DNA from: Iris pallida
Taxonomy: Eukaryota > Streptophyta > Magnoliopsida > Asparagales > Iridaceae
DNA length: 64,000 nt
NCBI GenBank assembly: GCA_029216955.1
Contig: JANAVB010009598.1
Location: 24,703,361-24,767,360, forward strand
Direction of reading: 5' to 3'
Shown here: positions 11,700 to 23,448 of the stretch, piece after piece
Layout of the letters: every line of letters begins with the position of its first letter
Position numbering within the stretch: position 1 is the first letter of the stretch
Notes under the pieces: generated by a model
Told to the model about the DNA's origin: nothing
Databases searched by the model: none
The model's input: the letters and a program-made list of their open reading frames with translations, nothing else
Made by a program: the position numbers and the translations under genes

Positions 11700-12216
11700 A
11701 ATTTTAGCGACGTTTAGCGGCGCTTACTGACGTTTATCGACGTCATTTTCCGACGTTTACCGACGAGAAGCTGCAAAAAATACATTTTTCCGACGTTTTT
11801 CCGACATTTAATGAACAACTAACTGTAAAAAAAGTACAGGTCTCCGACGCTTTTCCGACGTTTACCGACGACTAGCTGCAAAAAAATGTACAGGTCTCCG
11901 ACGTCTAGCGACTACATTCACGTCGCTATATTACCGACGAAACGACGGTAGACGTTGGGAATTATTCCAGGACTTCACCGACGTGTAGCGACGACATATA
12001 CGTCGCTAATATACCGCCGACACGACGGTAGACGTCGATAACTCACCGACGTACAGTTACGTCGCTGGATGTCGGTAATTGCGACGTTCAGCGACGTTTT
12101 TGTAATCAGCGACTAAGGAAACGGCGACAAAACTTAAACGTCGGTAATTGCGTCGGTGCTTCATATTAGCGACGGATTTTATTGTTTTAGCGACGTTTTT
12201 GGGCGTCGCTAAAACC
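11700..12216. repeat. CACTA-1 right subterminal repeat region
   Basis: Dense copies of CCGACGTTTACCGACG, AGCGACG and ACGTCGCTA in both orientations, including a tandem unit with GACGAGAAGCTGCAAAAAA and its variant GACGACTAGCTGCAAAAAAA. It mirrors the left end. Confidence 0.8.
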
Positions 12217-12232
12217 ACTTATTTTGGTAGTG
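12217..12232 (-). repeat. CACTA-1 right terminal inverted repeat
   Basis: ACTTATTTTGGTAGTG, the exact inverse of the left end. It is followed by the second TCA of the target duplication (12233-12235). Confidence 0.95.
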
Positions 12233-12235
12233 TCA

Positions 12236-12470
12236 TCGCAGGTTCTGTTCTTCTTGACTCTATTCCAACTTTGTATTATCTGATAGTGGTGTTGACTTAG
12301 CCTGACTTGATTCGATCCTTGTCCAATACTAAGAATGGTTATTTGACCACTCCCGACTCAGGAGTTCTACGCAAATGCTATGATAGAGATTTTTTCTCCA
12401 TATAGGACAACTCTCTATAGGACCGTAGGTACCACATAGGGTTGCGGTCATATGATTCCTATTAGCCACT
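12236..12470 (+). pseudogene. Element Y protease-region remnant after CACTA-1
   Basis: Immediately after the target duplication the frame reads IAGSVLLDSIPTLYYLI. This continues the gag-protease frame interrupted at 4942 and resembles the start of a Ty3 aspartic protease, although the active-site D-S/T-G is damaged. Stops follow within about 60 bp. No reverse transcriptase, RNase H or integrase is found downstream. Confidence 0.45.
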
Positions 12471-12474
12471 CTTA

Positions 12475-13020
12475 GCATCACAGTTCTATGACATGTCATT
12501 ATCTGACTTTTATTACCTTACCATGTACTTTCATTATTTATATTGTTATTTCATAATTTTATTCCTGTCTATTTTATGCATATTACATTAACTTTACAAT
12601 AGGCTTGTATATTATGTAACTTGCTACATCCTTCTGAGGACCTAGTTTTTTTTTCAGGTTTTTGCTGAGATCTGACATAGGCATATTGAGGGTACTTCAT
12701 AAGGATTTTCAGGTATCATTAGTTGATACCTTCTCGTCATTCTTTCCTAGCTATTACTTTCAAAGTTCATAGCATCGTAGCTAGTATGGTGGATGTTATA
12801 TTGGTTATTTAGATTTTATCTCATCCGGACAGTATATATGTATTCAAGTCAAACTAGAGTCTGGTTGAATATATATGTAGCTGGCCATTGCCACATAGCC
12901 TGGTCTCTCGTATTTTGGGACTGGGGCATGATAGGTATAGTGATAGATGAGTCTATATATGTATATTATAGGGTAGATACATAGAGGTACTAGCTAGTAT
13001 TATCTAATATTAGCTAGGAT
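12475..13020 (+). repeat. W-type LTR 3' fragment plus about 85-bp spacer
   Basis: The phrase CTTGTATATTATGTAACTTG, followed by CTGAGGACCTAG, and the end TATTTTGGGACTGGGGCATGATA near 12931 match the 3' part of the W-type LTRs (inverted at 37630 and 45899, where the end reads TGTAACGCCTYAGTCCCAAA). The fragment lacks the LTR 5' half. About 85 bp of unassigned sequence separates it from the right Y repeat. Confidence 0.5.
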
Positions 13021-14380
13021 AACTTGATATGGCTAGGTAATGACTAGTTTGACCTAGTTCAGCATGGTATTGACCTAGATTGACTTCCATGACCTATAAT
13101 TGACCTAGAAATCATATTTCAATATAGATATCAATGATTATCACTTCAAAACACCAATTGCTATCGATATTCCATATTTAGGTCTTCGAGCACTGTTACG
13201 GATACAGTTTGATACTTCACTCTGATTCCAGGTGAGTACATTCTCGGATAATTTTTCATTTATGATATCTTTTATGATTCTTGTATCTAGTGTAGATATC
13301 CTTGATTTCTTGACACATGGTTACACAGATTGGTATTTTCGGATCCCGTCATGAGATATTATTCCTTGATTATCTTGGTGTACGTTGTGCAAGCCTTGTT
13401 GTTCTTATACTTGTATGGATATTGATTCAGGAGGAGACTAGCTACCTTTGTATAGAATCTTGTGTCGTAATGCACCATGGTTGGGTCTACTATACCAGAC
13501 AGGGGAGGAGAGTATTAGTGTAGATATGTGATCATACCCTCCTTGTGCATGTCTTGTTCCTTGTGAGTGCTGATCATACACCGTACGTACGATTAACTAG
13601 GCCTTATCCTTGTGCAAGTTCCCAGGCCGATCACATGTTGAAGCTAGTGCTCACTAACTTAGATAGTTTATTTTTTATTCTTGTACATGATATTTTTTGC
13701 TCTTGTATTTACTTACAGTATTACTCATATCTTGTTATATTCATGTACATGTTCTATTATCTTGGATTTCTTTCTATTTACTATTACGTAGTATCTATCA
13801 TATTTTGAAACTATTATTAGAGGTGTGCTCCGATCCAATCATGACTCGATATAGTTTTCATATGATTTAGAGGAGTGGTACTCTACCCACTATGGATCTC
13901 AGGATATAGTAGGAGTAGACTTGGAGACCTTGGCTCAGGAGGGACTAGTTTTAGCAGAGGAGATACCACTAGAAGAAACTTAAATAGTTTAGCTATTAGT
14001 ACTGGATTTGTCTCCAGCTTCTGACACATTGAGATGTTATTATTTCTGAGACATGTTTATGTTGAGATAGTTAGACTCATAGACTTTGGATGGGGATTTG
14101 GGTTATGTTTATGCTTCTAAACTTTTTTGGATTATCATTTCATATCTTTTATGTGATTATCTATCCATTTATCTCCTCATAGTTATTTGTGACTGAGTAT
14201 GAATATTATTATTATATTGTCCTCCTTTGGAGTTGAGATATCATTGATAGGTTGTGATACATATTCATGAGATGTATTAGTTGCTATTGTTGACCTAGAC
14301 AGCGTTCTACCACCGATATTGTGGTGTATGCTGGACGTACCCACATCCTTATTCCCTTATATCGGGTGCGGGTCGTGACA
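13021..14380 (+). repeat. Element Y, right repeat (3' LTR or its 3' part)
   Basis: Collinear with 1906-3265 over the whole length, ending ...GGGTGCGGGTCGTGACA at 14380. The shared open frame near 13317 (start MVTQIGIFGSRHEILFLDYL) has a counterpart at 2198, but in both copies it lies inside LTR sequence and I do not treat it as a gene. Confidence 0.6.
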
Positions 14381-14878
14381 CCAGCTTCTTCTCTCCTACT
14401 TCTTAGCACTACTTCTTCTTTCCTCCATAATTTCCTCGAAGCTTGAGGACCAGCTATAGCGGACCTTTGTTGATGATGATTGAACTTAGAGGGAATTCTA
14501 CAGTTTGACGATGAAGATCGGCCATGGCGACTGCTTCTTTTCTCTGTGGGTGATTCCTCCACCAGCCTCACTACGCTGATGAGTAGGTAGATGGCTCATC
14601 GCTCTTTCACCACGATGAAAACTTCCTCCACCATAAACTTATACCGTCGTTCCCTTTGTTGATGATGAACTATCGACAATCTCTGCCATACAGTGTCATC
14701 GAGTCTCCTCTGTGAGCACGCCGAACCACTAGGTTCACCGATTCAATCAATCTGCATCATCAATAAGTTTTTTCGTTCGTCAAGAATTTGTCCGTTCCCT
14801 TTAATACAGAGATTGGTAGGTGACAAGGTTCCAATGAACTCGATCTAACTCAATCAATCTAGGGATCAAAGAAGATCA
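14381..14878. other. Unassigned sequence between Y and a solo LTR
   Basis: Balanced-composition DNA. A minus-strand open frame (about 14284-14571) overlaps the Y repeat and shows no family I recognise. The same host sequence resumes at 19004 after the solo LTR. Confidence 0.4.
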
Positions 14879-16413
14879 TGTAACGCCCCAGTCCCAAAAT
14901 ACGTAGGACTAAGTACGTAGACATGCCAGCTGTATACATACGAAGTACAGTACCTTGTATATATACATAAGCTGTAAAATACAATAAACCATACCTAACT
15001 AATCTCATCCACAAAATAAGGAAATAAAAGATATCATATAATGAATTGTTTTGGTACAATATGTTGGGTGGAGACACTTCCACTACCAACCAAAATAAAA
15101 AAGAAGAAGTACATGATATATAAAAGGACTAAGTGGAAGTAGCAAGGAGGAACCAAGTCACGTCATCTTCGAATAAATGAAGAAGACTACGATCCCGACT
15201 AGGATACCTGCAGAAGACATGAACACATACTTGGAGAGACCACCAGGTCCTCAGAGGGACGTAACACGATAAAGAAAGAACATGCTAATATAAACTGTCA
15301 GAATAATAAAATAATATATAAAAGACTATCTTAGACACAAATATGTAAAGGAGATTCTAACCGCCTAATGTGCAATTTAGAGGACAACTTTTATGCACAT
15401 GGGTAGGATTTAGGCTACATGTGCATAACTGGCATCCAGTCACCCGTATCCGGTCGTAACGTCCAAAACGTCAGAGGGTATCTGCAAATAAAATCTTGCC
15501 ATAGTTCCTTTCGAAAACTATGATTTACCTGTTTAGCTTCCCATATGCACTAGCGACTGTCCTCCCCCAAGATTTCCTACACTGACCAAGTCATGTCCAT
15601 GACCTTCCCAGTTTAGTAACTGCTCGAGTCTCTATACCTTAATCGTAGCAGTTACGATCTATCCGTCACACGACTATAGAGATGGCCAGTCCATAAGTCG
15701 TGCCCCTATCAAAATGTCTCAAACCGTATAGTGTGAGTGTCATGGCCAAAAGAGATATAAGGATATCCTCCAACAAGAAGGTAGTCCGCTAAAACTAAGT
15801 TAACATGCATATAGTAAAGTAAAACGACTAATAGAGTCGCTTGCACCCAAGTGTGGCTTGGACGAGCAGTTTATAACAATTAAAAATAACAAATATGAAA
15901 CAAAGTAAATAATACGAAAAATAAATAATATGACAGTTAATTAGCAAGGTATACTTGCCTGATGTGACGTCTGGTATGGTACAATGATCCGACAAGTCCT
16001 GATCTGTCTGATAGTCATGGTTGATATGGAGGAGTCCAAAGTCGCGAAGGAAATATGAATATTGGATTAGTCATGGTCAATATGGTAATCGAAGGAATTT
16101 GTATAACACATACATATATACTATTTTTTTATAGAAAATATTTATAATTCTTGAAAACTAGATTTTATTAGTTAAAATAACTAGATTTTGTTAGTTAAAA
16201 TACTTTTTTTACGTAATATACTTGAAAATAACTTATATATAATAATTTGGAACTACATTTTATTAGTCCAAAATATTTTAGATAAAAACGCATACTTGAA
16301 AATCTAAAATTGTTTTTTAGGCTAGAAAGTACTCTAAGGTTGTCAAAATACACTTAGATAAATACTTTGAAAATATTTTAGGGCAAAACTATAATTTGTT
16401 ACAAAATGTTGGA

Positions 16414-16416
<3 letters not shown>

Positions 16417-16478
<62 letters not shown>
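16417..16478. repeat. (TA)n microsatellite
   Basis: About 30 uninterrupted TA units inside the solo LTR. Confidence 0.95.
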
Positions 16479-16482
<4 letters not shown>

Positions 16483-18379
16483 TATAACAAGTAGAACTAA
16501 TAATATACATACTATGGTAATATTTATCATACTAATATGCAAATAATAAAACATGTACCATATCTATTAATGGTAACTAATTAAGAAATTTATAATAATA
16601 ACAAAATATATTAAAATATTATGCTAATTTAATATTAATGCTAGTAATACTGAATTACTAATAGTATACATTTATAGCCTATTCACATATTTATATAAAC
16701 ATATATACATATATAATGTATAATAGAAACTAATAATGTAGATAATAATAATAATAATAGTGATGACAAGTCACAGCAGGCTTACTGCTGTGTTGTTCAC
16801 CCCAAAAACAAAACAAACGTTTCACTGTGTTTGGGAACATTTGTGGGGAGGGAGAGGAAAATTTGAGGGGAAGGAAAATGGAGGAGAGTAAAATGAAAGG
16901 AAAGTTAATTTTCCCTTCCTTTGTTTGGATGGACAAAAGTAGGGGAAGAAAAAATTTAAAAACAATTTTTTATTTGTTTATGGATATAGGTATAATTACT
17001 ATTTTCTCCTTGGTATTCTCAAATGATGCTTTAATATTAATTTTTTGAGGGGTAGTGGGGTAAATTCACTCAAATTCCTCTCATCTCTCTCCATTTTCCT
17101 CCCACATTTGGGAGGAAAATTTTTTGGTGGGACCCACCTACTTTTTCCTCTCAAATTTTCCTCCCCCATGTTCTCTCCCCCTTTCCAAACACCATCATTT
17201 AAAATTTTCCTCTCACTTTCCCCTCAATTTTTTCTTTCCTCCCACTTTCCACCCTTCCCAAACAGTACCTTAGAAATAAGCAAGCTTTAGAAGAGAGAGA
17301 AGAGGTCAGAGAAGAAAAGGAAAGGAAATTTTAGAAGAAAAGAGAGAAGGGAAGTGGGAAAGTGAAGCGAGAGGGAGGAGAGGAAGAAAATCGAGCGGGA
17401 AGAGAAACTGGAAGGGGAGAAGAGGAGGGAAGGCTTACCGGCATCCGAAGTTTGGAGAGGCGAAGGCTCGCCGCGGGCGGCGCGGAGCAGTCTGCGCATC
17501 GTGGAGGTGCAGATCAACGGCAGGAGCTTGGGGCTGTGGTTCCGACGACGAATGGGGAAGCGGTACCGGATGGGATCCAGGCGCAACAGAGTCAGGGGGC
17601 GCTGATCGGCGGGTGGCAGAGGAAGACGCATGCGCACAGACAGGCGGCTCCGGGAACGCGAGCTCCGCGGTGCTCGACGGCGGTCGAGACGCTCGGATCC
17701 GAGGTGATGGTGCGTCGAGGTCGGGTAAATGGCGGAGGTTTTTGATTTATTTGCGATTTGGTGGTGGTGACGGTGGTGGCTACATTGTTGTCGGTGGTGG
17801 TGATGGTTATGCGGTGATGAAGGGGTAGTGCAGGCCGGAGTCGAGCGGTGCGGGTATGGCGGAGTAGACGGGGTCGGGTCGAGTGGTGGTAGGGAGATGG
17901 GGTGACGACGGATTCTGTGGTGCGCGACGACGGCCAGAGTGGCTGTTGAAGTTGAGGCAAAGTCGTGGTGGTATCGGGGGTGATGATGTGGTGGTGGTGA
18001 TTGAAGTCAGGTGGCGGAGGAGGTGGTCGATGGTCGCGGGGTGAACGTGGAGGAGGCAGGGCATGGTGCAGGCGTGGCCGACCGAAGAATATGGGAGGCC
18101 GAAGATGAGGCTGAGGCAGGGAGAGGGGTTGCGGTCAGTGGCGCTGTGAGGGATGTGATGACGCTGGCGAGGGTGGTGGCAGCAAGGGGATGGTAGCGGC
18201 GGTTGTCAAGGAGGTGTAGGGTTAGGATTTGATTGTGTCGGGATATGTCCGACACGAAAAAGATGATGTATATGTAAATGTGGAATAAGAATTGACGGCC
18301 ACAGACACAATGCACGGAGTTGGATTGTGGTGGAGGATTTTGGTTTCTTGGAAACTGTAGAAAAACACAAAGGGGCTCT

Positions 18380-18390
18380 CCTTATATAGG
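18380..18390 (-). promoter_or_regulatory. TATA box of the solo LTR
   Basis: The minus strand reads CCTATATAAGG followed by AGAGCCCC. It lies in the promoter position of the LTR, upstream of the GC-rich leader. Confidence 0.5.
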
Positions 18391-19008
18391 AGATGAAAAC
18401 TTCTAATTAGATAAGGACTAGGATAGTTTAAACTCCCATAAGATAAATTATATATTAATTCAAATCAAATTTAAACCTAATTCAAAATCTAAATCCAAAT
18501 TAAATCTAGATAATCCCATCTTTAATTTAAAATCTATTTAAAATAATGTCAATAAAATCTTTTAAAATCACAAAAATTAATTTAAACGTTAAATCAAACA
18601 AAATTTTAAAAATATATTTTCACATAATAAAATATTAATATTAATTAATTTCAAAAATAGAATTATATACATGAATTCAAATTCGTGTACCTCGTGTGAA
18701 AAATAATATTTGCATAAAACATAGTTTTCAAAATTACTATTTATATTGTATAATAAAATAAATAATCTTTTATAATGTAAAATAAAGTTTTGGAAATCCT
18801 AATGTGACGCATTTTACAACTTTAAGCAATTGAAAATATTTATTATATATTATTTTGAAAATTATGCTTCATCTAAACAAATAAAAGGTTTTATATAAAA
18901 AAATATACCTCGCACATATTCGCACTCGACGAGCAATTACGAAAAATAAAAATCAATACCAGAATTAATATAAAAAAATTAGTAGAAATTTAGGGGGTTT
19001 ACAGATCA

Positions 19009-19731
19009 TCAGTAAATTCTTGTCTTTTTGTTTTTATCTATTTAATATTCAAATTCTATAGAACACATTCAAACATCTTTACTTTCCTATTTCTACACAG
19101 TTGCATATCATTTGTTCGAAGGAATGTCACTAAGTAGGATGATGATTTGAGTTCGAATTTCACTGATTGAACTAGTAGACGATTGGATTTTTAGGTTCGA
19201 GATGAACAGATTTCTGTTCTTGATTCTCTATTTTTGGATAATTCCTGTTCTTGACCACAATTTCGATTGTTAGATCGAGTGGTGTTGATTCTTGGAGTCT
19301 GCATCGGACACAGGACATGTGCGTGTCAACATAGCTAGATTCCAAACTCTGGATGTGAGCTGATTTCACGCTACAGAGGTATAATTCTTCTTTTTTATGA
19401 TTACTAGTATATTGCTAGGACCTGTACGCTCATGTTCGTATCTCGACTGAGCCAAAGCCGGTATAGACTGATGCAGAGTCGTATCCAGTGATAGAGTAAT
19501 CAGTAAGATACAAGTTTTGGACTCATAAGCTCGTGTACAGAGAGTGTCAAATCGGATGCAATTTTCTGAGAAAGTTGAGGCAAATTTTATTTTAACAGAC
19601 TCATGGACTCAAATCAGAAGCAGTGGGAAATTAGGAGTGATGATTACAAATTCAAAACCCAGAGACTGAACCGTCGGTTTTTAATCTAATGAACTAAGGT
19701 TTGGGCTTAGGTTTAACCATATGGCGTTGGT
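19009..19731. other. Unassigned sequence between two solo LTRs
   Basis: AT-rich with no gene seen. It may be host DNA, or the 5' part of LTR V, which resumes at 23449 after the X-type solo LTR. Confidence 0.35.
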
Positions 19732-20042
19732 TGTGAGACTCGTCTCATGGTATCGATATTTATATACAGATACGTATTTTGTGCTGTATTTAGTATTTTC
19801 TTGATTTTCAGAATGCTTTGAATTTTTTTCCAAAATTGTATATATTTCTCATTGATCGGCATGCCGCCGATGTATCGGTGTATATCAACGGTTGACATTC
19901 TCATTGTACAGATTTCTGACAATTGTCAGGTGACCCGTATTTTGACTTGTCTCTTTTGTTTTGGTTTAAATCTTGACTTGGTTTAATTGGTTTGGTTCAA
20001 CATGGCTTGGCTTGGTTTAATTTGGTTTGAGATGAGAGGGTT

Positions 20043-20052
20043 GATATAAAAC
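20043..20052 (+). promoter_or_regulatory. TATA box of X-type solo LTR
   Basis: GATATAAAAC, followed within 30 bp by a CT-rich start region (CTCCTCTCTCTCTTTCTCTC). The minus-strand X LTRs have an equivalent TATATATA box at 57902-57912 and near 62306-62320. Confidence 0.5.
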
Positions 20053-20459
20053 CCAACTCCTCTCTCTCTTTCTCTCCTCTATTATTTCATTTCTCTTCAT
20101 CTTTTTCCTCTTTATTTTGTCCTCCAACCTAAGGCAAGTATATCTTGCCAAAACCTTGAACCAAGTTATTTTTGTTTGTTCGATTCTCTTCCTTGCATGA
20201 TCCTAAGCCTCTTTAGAACTTAGAATTTTTGATTTAGATGGCTACATTTTTGTAGATCTAAATATTGATATTTTCTTATTTTCTTGGTTTTGACCTATTT
20301 TATATTCCTAAAACTAGTCATCCCAGGCTGTAGAAAATCTCGTTCTATGTAGTCTAGACTCTTGGAAGTCTCAATTCGGACTTATTTTGAGAAAGTTATG
20401 CTTTTTTGAAGTTTTTGGGTTCCATGGAGGTTGGGCTACTGTGTAGGAGAAGAACACAG

Positions 20460-20940
20460 TGTCGGACGCCCAGTCTAGCTCTGGCGCCTCTTCTGGCCTA
20501 GGTGCCCAGATTGGATCAAGCGCCCAACTCGGCCCAGGCGCCTTGCGTATCCTGGCGCCTCTTGACCCTAGCGTTCACGGGTGCTTAGGCGCCCAATGTG
20601 ATGTGCCAACCCTAACGCTCATTGGTGCTTAGGCGCCCACTATGATGCACCTCTCCGGCCCTGATGCCCATGCATGCCTAGGTGCTACTTTGGCCCTAGT
20701 GCTCATTGGTGCCAGGTGCCTCTCTGGCCATGCGCCTACTTCGGCCATGCGCCCTCTTAGCCCCATCACCCATCAGTGCCTAGGCTCCACCTTGGCCCTG
20801 GCGCCCATACGAGTCTAGGCGCCATCTTGGTCTGGCGCCCAAGCTTACTTAGGCGCCATCCTGACCATGTTGCCCATTCATGCCTAGGCGCCCTCCATAC
20901 ACTGGCGCCCAGCTTGACTAGGCGCCCTTGTGGTGCACCT
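20460..20940. repeat. GGCGCC-rich degenerate tandem repeat
   Basis: More than fifteen imperfect units of roughly 25-35 bp centred on TAGGCGCC or TGGCGCCCA. It sits 400 bp downstream of the TATA box, within the transcribed part of the LTR. The CG-rich composition contrasts with the surrounding AT-rich LTR. Frames through it are by-products. Confidence 0.75.
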
Positions 20941-21429
20941 ACCCCCATGCATCTTCTTGTTCTTACAATGGTTTATATGTCTTGTTATATGCATGTACCC
21001 TGAGCTTTGACCCAATCTTAACATGGCTATTTTGACCTTTTTGACTGTTTAAGCGGTTTTGTAGTTAGAATCTTGAAAAACCTCAAACATGAAAGTTGTA
21101 GGTCTTTGTCTTGGCTTCGAGAATCTTCTTATTTTACCTTAATTAGACTTCATATGCGATTGATAATTTCAATCATAGTTCTTGATCTTTTGTCATATTT
21201 TTCTGCACTTGTCGTACCTGATATTTCTTTAACAAATAAATTTCTTAACATAATTTGTTGATATTGTACAGTTAGAAAATGATTGTACACCCTTTATACA
21301 GTCAATACTAGCACAGATTCAATTATTATTTTATACCAAGTAGCTACTTTTATATATTTCTTCTCATATGTTATGATGCGCCATTTTATCAAGATCTTTC
21401 TTACGTACTATCCTTATGTATATAATTTG

Positions 21430-21610
21430 CTTACATAAAAGTGGCCCATTGTGGTGCACTCACGTTACATGTCTCATATTTACCTAGATATTGGTCCGCT
21501 GTGGTGCACTCATGCTACACGTCACTTCTTTGCTTAATCTAGATAGTGGCCCATTGTGGTGCACTCATGTTGCAGGTCACTTCTTTGCTTTACATGATAG
21601 TGGTCCATCG
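21430..21610 (+). repeat. Tandem array in X-type LTR
   Basis: Four units of about 55-65 bp containing GTGGNCCATNGNGGNGNACTC. The same array appears inverted in X LTRs at about 56650-56810 and 61070-61230 (GTGCGCCACGACGGGCCACT), so it is an ancestral part of this LTR. Confidence 0.7.
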
Positions 21611-23448
21611 AGGCGGACTCCCGACAAGTACTTTTGACATGACAAGTAACCCTAAACATGACATGTGCAATCAAGATGATGTTGCGACGACTATTCCTCT
21701 CTTGCTAAGATAACTCTTTTCTGGATACCGTGGTTGAATTTATTATCTATTCGTAAACAATCTACATGTCTCGTTTGCATCATGTCTAGGACATGAATTT
21801 CTGGTTACCACAGTCAGGAATTCATAACGAATCTGACTAGGTTAATGACTAGATTGATCAAGTAGTTCATATAGAGAGATTTTCCAGTTACAGACGATTC
21901 CGTTATCTGGACGCCTCCAGTGGACTTGTAGCCTGCCGACGAGTAGGGCGCATTTCCAACATACTGTCATGTGTTGCACCATTCAAGCTACTTAATAACT
22001 CTCTTAAGGGTATATTTGTCTCTTGGGCGATGTACCCACTATTATATATATGTGGGATACATTATCTCCTGGGCGATGTATCCACTATAAATTCTCTTAT
22101 AACTTTTGCCTAGGTAACTTGGATAGTCTGCAGGGCTTGTGACTGTGGGAACATCTCATTGCATCTTGTTAATAACTAGGCTTATGATAACCCTAGTTAG
22201 TTAAAGTATCAAGCCGTACTCATTGCTTGACCGTAATTGATGGATGGAGTCCAGTCCAGTCTAGTTTTATCTAGGTAGTATCAGTATGTTTATTTCAGTA
22301 CATTATTGTTATGCTTTACTTTTGTCGATAAATGATTAGAGACCAAGTTCTGTTTAGGAGAAGGGTTACAACCCCGGTCCTTGTTTGGTTTACGGGTTGT
22401 AACTTGGGTTCCGGAATAGCTTCTTATTCATCTTGTTATTTGTCATCCTATTCAGTACTCACACGCTATACATGATCCTTAGGCTGTACAATGATTAGAG
22501 AATAAGTTCTGTTCATGAGAAGGGTTACAATCCTGGTCCTTGTTTGGTTAACAAGTTGTAACTTGGGTTCCAGAATAGTTCCTAAGTCATCTTATCCATT
22601 GTCATTCTATATAGTTCTAATATGCTCACATGTCCCAGTTACCTCACATGCTTACATGACCCGACTACTTAACATGCTCACATGTCTAGTTTATATTACA
22701 TGTTCACATGCTTCCTTTACTTTATGCTCCAGGTTGCTTTGCTTATTGTCTTTTTCTATTCTCGGGATAAGTACATTAGTAGTGCATGAATCTCGATCCG
22801 CATTTACTTTTTTCTGTCTCTATCTGTTGTTATGTTAGTTATTGCTGGTTTTAGTTCATAAGTTTAACTTCCTTTGTGGTACTTGCTATTTGGGGTCTAA
22901 CCCCACTGGTTTTGTTTGGCCAGATCTGATAGAGGAGCCCGAAAGATCTTCCGTACCATCTACTCGGCGGTGACTACCCGGAGCACCAGAGTACCTTAGT
23001 GGGTTTCTTATATCATTATTCCAATAGTTATGTACATTATTCTTTTGTGGCATTTAGGCTCCGAGCACGTGTTTAGCTTGTGTTTTGGGATCTTGACATG
23101 TAGCCTACGGGCCTAAAACATGATGTGCGTATTCTAAACTATAGTTAGAGCTTATCATGTATGACTAGTACCCTTGTTAGTTCTCCACTTTGTATTATTA
23201 GCTTCATGATCATCCATGTATATATAATTTGGGACGCTTTACTATTTTGTGTCTGATGATCATACTTCTTGTACTTTGCATATTTGCATGTGATTGAGAT
23301 ATCTAGGATTCTTGACCTAGGTTTGGCTGTTGGCTTGTAGTAATAACCTCCATGTCTTGATAGCTTATACGTATTTTGGAGTACTCTGGTATATGTAGCT
23401 GGTCTGGTCCGTCCCTACTTGCCAGTATTCTGGTTCTGGGGCGTGACA

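Larger units (their letters stand above)
4943..12232 (+). mobile_element. CACTA-1: complete En/Spm-type DNA transposon, 7290 bp
   Basis: The element begins CACTACCAAAATAAGT (4943-4958) and ends with the exact reverse complement (12217-12232). It is flanked by the 3-bp target duplication TCA (4940-4942 and 12233-12235), the hallmark of CACTA elements. Both ends carry dense subterminal repeats built on TTAGCGACGTTTT and ACGTCGGTAA. In order, the interior holds a C-rich leader (5240-5583), a TATCGG minisatellite, a large inverted repeat (7029-7546), the 3' exons of a TNP2-type transposase gene (8007-9066), and an intact TNPA-like gene (9301-11341). Both genes read left to right. The catalytic part of the transposase is missing, so this copy probably needs a helper. 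It sits inside the gag/protease region of element Y. Confidence 0.93.
14879..19003 (-). mobile_element. Solo LTR, W-type, 4.1 kb
   Basis: Runs from TGTAACGCCCCAGTCCCAAA to ...GGGGGTTTACA and is flanked by the perfect 5-bp duplication GATCA (14874-14878 and 19004-19008). By homology with element W it lies in the minus orientation (LTR start at 19003). A TATA-like box (CCTATATAAGG on the minus strand, 18380-18390) precedes a GC-rich transcribed-looking stretch (17290-18360). The rest is AT-rich. Open frames in the GC-rich part, on both strands, are low-complexity His/Thr/Ser/Gly. No interior region or second LTR exists, which is consistent with LTR-LTR recombination. Confidence 0.85.
19732..23448 (+). 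mobile_element. Solo LTR, X-type, 3.7 kb
   Basis: Starts TGTGAGACTCGTCTCATGGT and ends TTCTGGTTCTGGGGCGTGACA. The flanks are TTGGT (19727-19731) and CTGGT (23449-23453), a 5-bp target duplication with one difference. The start matches the X LTR starts read on the minus strand at 58310 and 62718. Internal landmarks are a TATA box (GATATAAAACCC at 20043), a GGCGCC-rich repeat (20460-20940), a tandem array with GTGGCCCATTGTGGTGCACT (21440-21610), two GGGCGATGTA(C/T)CCACTAT units (about 22027-22090), and the conserved GGGGTCTAACCCC hairpin (22884-22904). Confidence 0.85.

Noticed and set aside
17287..18315. Several overlapping frames in the GC-rich part of a solo LTR
   Set aside because: Inside an LTR with a clear TSD; low-complexity His/Thr/Ser or Gly/Arg sequence on both strands.
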